From the NCBI GenBank assembly GCA_947359465.1, contig OX375879.1, positions 119,676,557-119,740,556 of the forward strand: a DNA stretch of 64,000 bases. Direction: 5' to 3'. The notes beneath the pieces were generated by a model that was not told where the DNA came from, searched no databases, and worked only from the letters and a program-made list of their open reading frames with translations. The position numbers and the translations under genes were made by a program. Every line of letters starts with the position of its first letter. Position 1 is the first letter of the stretch. Shown here piece by piece: positions 55,558-64,000 of the stretch. The DNA is from Metellina segmentata (Eukaryota; Arthropoda; Arachnida; Araneae; Tetragnathidae).

Positions 55558-55613
<56 letters not shown>
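55558..55613. repeat. Poly-A then (AT)n
   Basis: An A-run of about 16 passes into about 40 bp of AT, ending at the hairpin at 55614. Confidence 0.9.
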
Positions 55614-55618
<5 letters not shown>

Positions 55619-55659
55619 CTGCACCCTGTAGCCACAGCCTCTGACAGGGTGCAGCTATA
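55614..55659. repeat. Perfect 16-bp GC-rich hairpin
   Basis: TATAGCTGCACCCTGT (55614-55629) pairs exactly with 55644-55659 around a 14-nt loop. It sits at the edge of an AT tract. Confidence 0.9.
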
Positions 55660-55664
55660 ACAGA

Positions 55665-56210
55665 GTACATATGTATTATGCACTTACTGTAGTAGCCTGC
55701 AAGTCCCCAAAACGCCCGAATTTGTGTTTTGGTTCGGGGGATTGGGAAGCACTGGATTCATTTCACTTTAGCTTGTGCCAGCGAACGGAAACCCTGCCCC
55801 ACTATATATCCCAGAGACTTAATATGATTTGGGGCAAAATGGCACTTGGTAGGTTTTAAGGTCAGTTTAGCTCTTTCTATTCGCCCTAGCACAGTATTGA
55901 GATGCGTCAGATGATTCTCCCAGATATCGTAAAATATAGCAATATAGTCTAAATAGGGAATAGCTAAACATTCACAACCTTTTAATACTTCCGCCATTAG
56001 TCAGCTGAAAAAGAATGGAACATTCTTCAACTCAAAAGGCATACGCGAGGTCCTATATGTACCAAAACTGGTAACGAAAGACGCTAGCCTTTGAGAATTA
56101 GGAGATTTTGCCAATACCCTTTAGCTAAATCCAAAAGGGTTGTATACTTAGCAGATGAAATCTGTTCTATGCACTCGTCTATATTGGGAAGAGGAAAAAA
56201 TCCGTTTCGC
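55665..56210 (-). pseudogene. Ty3/gypsy RT fragment (element E)
   Basis: Minus strand, read with shifts: FPLPNIDECIEQISSAKYTT, LLDLAKGYWQ, FVTSFGTYRTSRMPFELKNV, then MAEVLKGCECLAIPYLDYIA, ENHLTHLNTVLGRIERAKLT, LGYIVGQGF and RAFWGLAGYY. The catalytic YxDD reads YLDY, so the enzyme is dead even without the stops. It ends abruptly near the hairpin and AT tract. No LTR identified. Confidence 0.85.
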
Positions 56211-56339
56211 ATCATTTCATTTTATTTAGGCCTTACGTCTATTTTAGGGCTCTTAGGATTCGAATTTTTCAAAATACTTTCTTAGTGCACCCCTACGGTA
56301 TAAGAAGAATCACCCTGTAAAATTTCAGCTTTCTAGGAC

Positions 56340-58763
56340 TTTATTGGGTTCTTCTCTATTTGAATCTTTTACTCTTAATGAGCTTGGATAATTAATCAAT
56401 TTCTACATTACGGTGTGAACAAAACCCTGTGTAAAAGGCTCTTACCGACTGTAATTGATGATGGAACTATGTAAAGACAGTGAAATTAGGTTTCACTAAA
56501 AGAGGGGAAAAGAAAACAAATCTTTAAAGATGAAAAAGACATTTATTTAATCTAAACATTGGTATAATACACATCTTGATTTACGTAAACTCCCCCTTGC
56601 GAATTTTGGTCCAAAAATAGTAAAACAATAGTAACATACACAATCCTCAGAATAGGTCCAAAACGACCAAGCATTCAATTGGGCTACTCCAATCTACCCA
56701 AAATATTGGAAAATAACTCTAAATCAAAAAATCAATTCAGGAGCAAAGAGTTAATTAAAGGAAAGTAAGAAAGACGATAAACTATAATTGCCCATTGTAG
56801 ATAAACGGAGGATGCTACTGGATTCCGGAGAGGGACGCTGGATCGGAATGATGATACACTTTCCAGAGTCACAGGGAGGCTGGTTATTCGTTTCTTAATT
56901 CTGGGCGGTGGATGTGGGAACTTTTCTTCTGGAATCCGGAGAAAGACGCTAGAGCAGGACGCTGTTCTTCCTTTTTGGTCACTGGGAGGCCACACTTGAT
57001 TCTAGACGGCGGATGTGAGAGCTCATCATCATGGAGGGGAAATCAACGGACTTTTTAGATGATTCCCGCCAGATTCCGACGGACTTTCGGCATCACTTCT
57101 ACCGGAATAATTCAGCCAGGATGTAACGGATGGTTCCAGGGGGAACCAACGGACTTTTTAGAAGGTTCCAGCCAGACTCCGACGGACTTTCGGCATCACT
57201 TCTATCGGAATAATTCAGCACCAGGATCAAGGCTCAAAAGAAATAATGGCGAGGCCGGTGTCTCCGAACCGCAAGGCCACTTTCCTTTTCCTTTTATCAT
57301 ACCCTCTCGGCCAAGGCAAAAAAAAGGCGACTCTTCAAAAAGAAAGCTCCACCGCGACTGGGATCACCGCACGGTGACCCCAGCCACTGAAACATCGGAG
57401 AGCGAATAGGACGAGTCCGATTGACCCGCCTCTCTTATAGCTTCAGAACCTGGATGTTGAGTGGTTAAAGTTCTTCTCTCGTGAACTCGTGGGAAAACTA
57501 TTTTTCGCCTAAATCGGCACGAGAAAACGAAGGGTGAACTATTTCCCAGCCTTTTCAAAAACGCCTCGTCATTTCGCTGGCGTGCCGTGATTGGTTGGAC
57601 ATTCAAATTTAAAAAAACTCGGGGGTTGAGTACAAATGTACCGTTGAAAAGAGAGGGACTTAGCACACATGGATAGGGGAAGAATTTAGGTAGAATTTCC
57701 AGTGAAACGTCCCGGAGCAAAAGCGTACATGTTTATCAAGTATCCATGCTTATAAACTAACGACAAAAGGTTGAACGGATGGTTTCGAAAACTTTATACC
57801 CAACAAATGCCCTACGTCTTCCTTAAAAAAATTGCAACAATTTTTTTCTACTAAGTAAAAGGCAAAAAAAAACTACTCAACTGGGAAACAAAATCCTTAG
57901 CATAAAAGCTCCACCACAATAACAAGTATTGTACTTAAAGCCAAGAACGAAGAACACCATTGAATAGAGCGTGAATGAGGTAAACGAGCGCTGTGTACTT
58001 TAGTATTCGTTAACCCCGAAAAACTATTTCATGCAGGTATCACAGGAACAAATTAAAAAACAAAACAGAGTTAAATAGAAACTTTTGATTAAACGTTATA
58101 GCATTGCCAAAAACTAAAAATTTAACTAAAGAAAATATCTTTGAGAGATAACTAAACACCTGCATTAGATAAAAATAAAAAACCATCAGTTCACCTTTAG
58201 TTTCAAATCACTTAAAACATAAATACAAATTGGGACCAAAATGGGGTATAGTGTAAACAAAAATTGCACATGAATGTAAGCCCATAGAACAAACTGTATA
58301 ATACGAATACATTATGTAGCACACTAAAATAAATGAGTACCATAAACAAATAGTGCAAAGTAAACAAATAGTATGATGTAACCAAATAGTGGAATGTCAA
58401 CAAAACGGGTACAGTAAACAAAAAAACGTGGGTTGTTGACAAACAAAATTGTGGACGGAAAAAGGAATAGTGTGTCCTGGCAAATGGACACGAGCAAAAA
58501 ACACAAAACACTGTTGAGTCAAGTTCACTAAAGTAGATACCAATATTCACAGAACTTAAAAAAGTAAACAAAAGGGCATGCACACAAATGTAAATACTGA
58601 TACAAGTGAAGTGTAAAGTGGAATGAGCGAAGAAACACAGAATATGAAATCGCCAAAGAAAAACACCAAAGCTGGGTGTTATAGCCAAAAAAAAAACAAG
58701 AGAAAGAACCTCAATGTGTCTAGGTTGTGAACTTCTATACCATAGCAACAATACTTATTTACA
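56340..58763 (-). repeat. Putative long 3' LTR of element D
   Basis: On the plus strand it begins TTTATTGGGTT, the same 11 bases found at 63990-64000 where the 5' LTR should begin after the primer site. At the other end, minus-strand TGTAAATAAG (58763) follows an A10GGA purine tract. That would make a 2.4-kb LTR. Inside: tandem ~100-bp units at 57046-57220 (GACGGACTTTCGGCATCACT twice) and GAATCCGGAGA repeats near 56835 and 56930. A 179-codon minus frame (58212-58751), very rich in Phe, Leu and aromatic residues, is probably chance. The boundary rests on a short match. Confidence 0.4.
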
Positions 58764-58831
58764 AATTCCTTTTTTTTTTCAAATATCGTGAATTTCATTG
58801 ATATAAAGGGATTTTCCCGTGTTTCCTTTTT

Positions 58832-61800
58832 CTAGTTATCCACTCTACCATTTGTTCTGGTACGCAGGTTGTACGTGTGGGTGTTGGGCGATGCAACTGC
58901 ATTGTCCCGGTTCGCCTGTGTAACGTTTCCTGGATGAGTGGGTTGTTGTACTACATTGGCATTACGTGTTGGGTACCCATGTGGGTGAAGATAAACCCAG
59001 CCTCTACTACCACTTGGACCATGGTTATATTCCGTTGATATACCGTCCTGTGTTGGGGTTTGGTTTGTTGCCGCAAACGGGAATTGAGCTTTGGAGTGGG
59101 TTTCTTTATTACCCTGAATTGAATCGTGCGGTAATCGTGGGGTTGCTTTTGTGAGTCGGTCGACATTTACCCGCTGCTTGCGGTTAGGGTAGCTCTTATC
59201 CGTAATTTCAAAGAGTACCTCAGATAGCTTTCCTGTGACTACAAAATTTCCTATGTTCGGTTTGTTGAACTTCCTAGTTAACCCGGGCTTAACATTAGGG
59301 AAGTATAGATAAACCTCGTCTCCCACTTTAATTCCTTTGTCTTTGACAAAACGATTCCTGTTCTGCTCTTGTGTTTCCGCCGCTTGAACCAGGTTATCTT
59401 TCACCTCCTTATAGGCAGTGCGTAGTCTCTTAAGTAGTGCCGTTGAAAAATCCTCAGTCTCCCTGTATGAAAAGGGCGGTTCGGTTTCGAACATGTGGTA
59501 GGGCAACTTGAGCTCCCTACCATAAACCAAAAATGCTGGGGTGTGTTTTGTGGCAGAGTGCCATGTAGATCTGTATGCTAACAGAGCATACTCCAATTTG
59601 TTGTCCCAGTCGTTGTGGTTTTCGTTTACCAAGTGACTCAGAGCGTTGCCTAGTCCTCTGTGATAGACCTCTAAAATTCCATTTCCTTGGGGGTGGTATG
59701 CGGTGGTATTCACCTTTTTTATCCCCAGGGATGCATAAACTTCTTGCATTGCTTGACTAATAAAATTGGAACCTCTGTCTGTGAGAATTGTGGAGGGGCA
59801 GCCAAATCGTGAAATAAAATTCAGTAGCGTTTTTGCTACATCAACACTTTTTGTTTGGGGAACAGGGTAAGCCTCACACCAACGGGTGAAATGGTCGATA
59901 TAGGTAATAATGTACCTGTTGCCATTTTCAGTTATAGGAAGGGGTCCGACAACATCGATGGCAACTTTATGAAAGGGACCTTGAGGAATTTCGGGACGTT
60001 GCAAGGGTGCCAATTTTCGAGGTTTGTGAGCACGACGTTGCATACAGCTATTACAGGATTTAATCCAATTGACAATGTGTTCGTGCATCCCTGGCCAATA
60101 ATAAAATTTCTTGACTGCTGAAAGAGTCTTCCTCAAACCCTGATGACAAACAGATGGGGAATCATGAAACTGGGATAAAATGTCATGAATCATTGACTTA
60201 GGAAGGACAATTCTGGTGGGTTGTGTTGTAACATTGGAAATTTTAAATTGTTTACATTTTAGAATCCCATCTTGTACGAAAAATCTGAGCTTAGTTGGTT
60301 GGATTGGTTTGGAGTCGTTTAAGCTTTTGATTATAGATTGGCATTTAGCATCTAAAGATTGTTTATGTGCAATATCTTTCAAAATCTTGTCCTGGAAATT
60401 GTGAGAGTCATTACTTTGGATCTGAAGGGTACATAATTGTTTAACTAGGGTAACTTCCTCAGAATTGTATTTGTTGGCCTGTGATTCATGAGTCGGTGGT
60501 GTGTCGTGGTTAAGTCCACGTGAAAGAAAATCAGCAACCTTGTTGCACTTGCCGCTTATGAACTTAATCTCATAATTAAATTCAGATAGAGTTAGGGCCC
60601 ATCGAGCAATTCGACCAGTTGAATCTTTCAACTTCAAAATATGTGTCAAAGCTGCATGATCAGTGAAAATAGTGAATTTACGTCCATAAAGATAGGGTCT
60701 AAAGTAACCAACAGTAAAAATTATGGCCAAAATTTCCTTTTCAGTGGTGCTATAGACTCGCTCAGCTGAGTTGAGTTTTCTGCTGGCAAAAGCCACTGGT
60801 TTGGGGAATCCTGATGTGTCAAGTTGAGCAATCACTCCTCCTACAGCTGAATTTGACGCATCAGTGTACAATATAAAATCTCTGGTCATATCTGGGAGAG
60901 TTAGGCATGGGGTTTGGATTAAAGCAACTTTGAGATCATCAAATTCTTTCTCAGCCTCTTGAGTCCAGTTAAAATGTTTGGATTCCTTGGTTAAATTAGT
61001 AAGGTGGATTGAGCGACGGCTAAAGTCAGGTATGAACTTTCGATAATAGTTTATGCATCCTAAAAAAGATCTCACATGCTTTCTGCAAGTCGGGATTTTA
61101 AACTTTTCCACTACTTGGATATTCTTTTGGTCGGGGTAAATATTTCCGTTGGCCACTACAAAACCAAGGTAGGTGATGGATTGTCTCAAAAAATTACATT
61201 TGGAGGGTTTGAGTTTCAAATTATGTTGGAGGAGTCTGTCAAAGACTAGTTCCAACTTATCCATATGGGAATCAATAGTGCTGGAAGCAATGACTATGTC
61301 ATCGACATAAACAAAAATCTGAGCTGGTTTTAAACCAGAAAGTACAATCTCCATCAACCGTTGGAATGAATTGGCACTGGTCTTTAGACCAAAAGGTGTT
61401 CTTTTGAACTGTAACAGTCCCTGGTTGGTGGTAATGGCTGTTTTGTGCCTATCTTCCGGGTCAAGCATCTGCTGAAAGAACCCACTTGTTAAGTCAAGGG
61501 TTGAAAAATATCTACTTCCCTGGAGGTTGTCAATTGCTTCCGAAATAAGGGGTAGAGGGTACGAGTCTGCAACTACTTTTTTGTTCAATTCTCTAAAATC
61601 CACTACAAATCTAAATTCGCCATTAGGTTTCTTAACCAATAAGACAGGGGAAGCATAGGGGGAAGTCGAGGGTTCTAGGATATCTGCCTCAAGAAGTATA
61701 GTAATTTGGTTTTACATTTCCTCTCTCAAGTTGTACGGGACTCTATATGACTTTCTCTTAACTGGAGCTGAATCTGTCAGGTTTATCTGGTGTAACAGAG

Positions 61801-62757
61801 TGTCACAGCCTGGTAGGTCCTGCACAGAACCAGCAAAAACTGCCTTGTACTTGTCCAAAAGGGTCTCAATCTTCTGTTTATCAGTGGTGTCAAGATGGTT
61901 TAAATCAAAGGTTTTGCTCCACTCGAAATCTGCCTCTTCGCAGCTGCCAAAATTTGGATCTTGAGCAAAATAATTGAGGTCCAACCCTGGTATGCTATGC
62001 GAGGATATTAAGGGGTGGCATTGAGCAAGTTTAGTTAGCTTGTTTAAGTGGTAGCTGGTTTCAGAAGGGTTAATTATTAAAATGGGAATTTGAGTTTGTT
62101 TAGTTAAGCTTATTGATCTAGCTACCGAGATCTGCTTATCACCAGTATTCCAAGCTGGTTCAGTGAAAAAAAAATTTCCATTAATGTTGCCTTTAATTTT
62201 TCCAAAAACTATTTTTTGAGAAGGGGGGAGAATAATGGTTTTACACATAGCATAAACAGAAGCTGGAACTCCCTTATCTTGAATTTTTGGTTCCTCGCCT
62301 TGTTGTTTCTGTGCTTCAAAAGTTAGAATTTGGGAATTTAGTCTTAAACAGTTTTGGGCGAAATCGAGTTGACATTTTTGTTCCTGCAAAAAGGGTTTTC
62401 CCAGAATGACTGAAAAAAAACTTGACATGTTGTGAGGCATGACCAAGTATTGAATCGTGAAGACATCTGTGCCTATCCTTGTTTGTAAACAAACACACTG
62501 GTCAACTTCGAAGCCACTGCCATCAATTGTGTTGATTCTAACATGACAGGGTGTTCTGACAATGTTTTTGTTAACCAAAAGTTGGGCGTCAATCAGATTA
62601 AGACCAGCTCCTGAGTCAAGGAGTGTCTTTCGTGGTTTTCCAAAAATGTGTGTTATGATCATAGGCAGTGTGTCATTGGATCCTTTACACGTAAACATCT
62701 GTTGTATCAAAGGAGGGGACTCTTCCAACAGTGGTACAGCCTGTTGGCCCGAATTTA
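58832..62757 (-). CDS. Element D Pol: protease, RT, RNase H, integrase (one in-frame stop)
   Basis: Minus strand, -1 frame relative to gag. Protease TLLDSGAGLNLID (near 62610). A single TAA at 61712-61714 interrupts the frame just before RT. RT: FVVDFRELNKK, YFSTLDLTSGFFQ, FGLKTSANSFQRL, YVDD, LGFVVANG. RNase H: YTDASNSAVGGVIA, STTEKEILAI, FTDHAALTHIL. Integrase: H-H then CNSCMQRR, core AIDVVGP, LTDRGSNF and the Glu in GNGILEVYHRG; ends NLRTRTNGRVDN at 58832. Apart from the stop the frame is open for about 1300 codons with all catalytic residues visible. Canonical gypsy order, unlike element B. Confidence 0.93.
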
Positions 62758-62764
62758 GTTTAAA
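62755..62764 (-). promoter_or_regulatory. -1 ribosomal frameshift site TTTAAAC-TAA
   Basis: In the gag frame the message reads T TTA AAC TAA: the X XXY YYZ heptamer (TTTAAAC, 62758-62764) directly followed by the gag stop. A -1 slip gives TTT AAA CTA AAT, which is exactly the open pol frame. TTTAAAC is among the strongest known -1 slippery sites. No downstream pseudoknot was worked out. Confidence 0.85.
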
Positions 62765-63765
62765 TTCCTATGCTGCTGGCTGGGTGGACCCTGATATCTC
62801 TGTCGTGGGGGAACCTGCGGGTAGTTGTTTACGTTCTCCCTATATGAAAAAGGTCTCAGCCTGTTTGGCTGTTGTCGAGGCGAGAGGCCAGTGTTTCTCG
62901 CTTCCCTGCAGTCTCTACTTAAATGACCCACTATGCCACAATTGTAGCATTTCCTGGTTTCACCCCTCTGTTGTGGTGCCCTGGGTCTTTCCTCTCTCAG
63001 CCTGCTGACCTCAACCGACAGGTCCTTGACCTGGTTCGACAGCGACTCCACCAATTCTAAGATCTTGCTCTGCTCTGAAGGCTGAGCCTGTGCAGTAAAA
63101 AGTGGTGTGCTTTGATGGAATGGGTTAGTTTCCGCATGTGCAGTCTCTGCTTTGCAGGACATCCAAGCACGTTCTTCCCTCAGGGCTATCTCTTTCACTT
63201 GGTCAATTGACTGAGGGTTAGCAGATAACACTCCCCGCCTTATTTCAGGACAAAAATTTGACAGCAACATGCTTCTGAGCATTCTGTTGCGGTATTGCTC
63301 CTCAATTTGGTGGTCACCATCACCCGTAGAAAACGCCTTGAAAGACAGGGAATCGGCCTTTGCCAAGAACACTGCCACAGGCATAGTGTTGGGTTGCTTG
63401 AATGAGAAAAACTCATGTACAGCCAATGACAAGTCAGGTCTATTGGTGTACCGGTCCAACAGGGTTTTTTCGAGGGATTTGAAATCTGTCACTGAATGTT
63501 TCTGTTCCCGAACAAGGGCCTTGGCCTCTCCTCGTAATCGGAGCTTCGTTGCCAAAAATAGGTCTTGGTCTGACCATTTGAAATGCCCAGCCAACTCTTT
63601 GCACTCTGCCAAAAACTCTCTAACATTTCCCGAGGAACTGCCATCATTGAAAAGTGGCAAGAGATTAATTTTCTCCGCAGATAACCCTCCCTCTGCGACA
63701 AAAGTTCCAACCACTCGTTCCTCGTCCATGACCTGGCCGTTTTGTCTGACCTGATTTGTGGTCAT
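62755..63765 (-). CDS. Element D Gag (336 aa, one zinc knuckle)
   Basis: ATG at 63765 (MTTNQVRQNGQVMDEERVVG); the frame is open further up only from a GTG. Capsid-like helices (LPLFNDGSSSGNVREFLAEC ... LFLATKLRLRGEAKALVREQ) span about residues 40-200. One CX2CX4HX4C knuckle (CYNCGIVGHLSRDC) lies near residue 290, followed by a basic, Gln/Pro/Arg-rich tail. It stops at 62755 with the slippery heptamer immediately before. Intact. Forms the particle shell and packages RNA. Confidence 0.92.
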   Translation of the reverse strand: MTTNQVRQNGQVMDEERVVGTFVAEGGLSAEKINLLPLFNDGSSSGNVREFLAECKELAGHFKWSDQDLFLATKLRLRGEAKALVREQKHSVTDFKSLEKTLLDRYTNRPDLSLAVHEFFSFKQPNTMPVAVFLAKADSLSFKAFSTGDGDHQIEEQYRNRMLRSMLLSNFCPEIRRGVLSANPQSIDQVKEIALREERAWMSCKAETAHAETNPFHQSTPLFTAQAQPSEQSKILELVESLSNQVKDLSVEVSRLREERPRAPQQRGETRKCYNCGIVGHLSRDCREARNTGLSPRQQPNRLRPFSYRENVNNYPQVPPRQRYQGPPSQQHRNLN

Positions 63766-63974
63766 TTTTGTTATCAAAAGAGGCGATTTCACATAAAGTT
63801 TCCCTTCACAAAATCACAATACCCTCATAACACATACAAAACTTAATCTAAATAACACATACAAAACTTAATCTAAATAACATATACAAAACTTAATCTA
63901 AAAAAGGTCAAAAAAAAGAAAAAATTTAAGCTTGCTCCTGAATATAGTACCATCAAAAACTCAGTCGGTAGAAC
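63766..63974 (-). other. Element D leader with 3x tandem repeat
   Basis: Noncoding. A ~28-bp unit (AACACATACAAAACTTAATC plus TAAAT) occurs three times at about 63828-63902. Confidence 0.8.
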
Positions 63975-63986
63975 GTCACGGCACCA
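63975..63986 (-). other. Element D primer binding site (tRNA-His type)
   Basis: Minus strand TGGTGCCGTGAC is the complement of a tRNA-His 3' end (GTCACGGCACCA). It lies just inside the start of the putative 5' LTR (63990 on). Confidence 0.65.
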
Positions 63987-63987
63987 T

Positions 63988-64000
63988 CTTTTATTGGGTT
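63988..64000 (-). repeat. Element D 5' LTR, cut by window end
   Basis: Only about 11-13 bases are visible (TTTATTGGGTT on the plus strand), matching 56340-56350. The rest lies outside. Confidence 0.4.

Noticed and set aside
58212..58751. 179-aa membrane protein or envelope
   Set aside because: Composition is extreme (Phe, Leu, Tyr) from A/T-rich sequence, there is no signal-peptide, cleavage or glycoprotein pattern, and it lies in the putative LTR region.
63957..63986. SINE/tRNA D-arm (CTCAGTCGGTAGAAC)
   Set aside because: Position and the TGGTGCCGTGAC complement fit the primer binding site of element D better; only a short D-arm resemblance remains.

Overview
The window looks like AT-rich, intron-heavy, repeat-saturated animal DNA, most likely from an arachnid (a spider is my best guess). 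It has no bacterial signals such as operons or Shine-Dalgarno sites. The evidence for an arthropod is a CYP3-clan-like cytochrome P450 gene spread over more than 33 kb in small exons with GT-AG introns, tRNA-headed SINEs, long (AT)n tracts, and Ty3/gypsy, copia, BEL/Pao, hAT and Tc1/mariner elements. The species assignment is inference.

Layout. (1) 1227-20085 is a layered nest. A decayed repeat-associated coding sequence (1227-1985 continuing at 19151-20085) is split by a hAT element (1986-19150, decayed 8-bp target duplication). The hAT is split by a minus-strand Ty3/gypsy element, here called A (2068-12025, TSD TATA). A is split by a plus-strand Ty3/gypsy-type element, B (5735-11010, TSD GACAG), whose pol order is PR-INT-RT-RH. 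Further along the same hAT, an (AT)n tract holds element C (13382-17358), which has identical LTRs and one 831-codon frame of Gag, protease and fused scraps of RT and integrase. (2) 20646-53671 holds eleven phase-consistent exons of one P450 gene on the plus strand, about 423 codons, from just after the membrane anchor to the PERF region. The first exon and the heme-cysteine exon were not found. Its introns carry an intact DD41D-type mariner relative, two hAT elements, a BEL/Pao integrase remnant, a Tc1 fragment, an internally deleted mariner, MITEs, a copia LTR and many SINE copies. (3) 53755-56300 holds copia and gypsy fragments, long AT microsatellites and a strong hairpin. (4) 56340-64000 is a minus-strand gypsy element, D. 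It has a nearly intact gag and pol, a textbook -1 slippery heptamer TTTAAAC directly before the gag stop, one in-frame stop in pol, and a 5' LTR that leaves the window.

The only host gene I can defend is the P450. It should be an ER-anchored monooxygenase: the C-helix WxxxR, I-helix AGYDTT, K-helix ExxR and PERF-region signatures are present in order. Almost everything else is mobile DNA, and the insertion order can often be read from target duplications.
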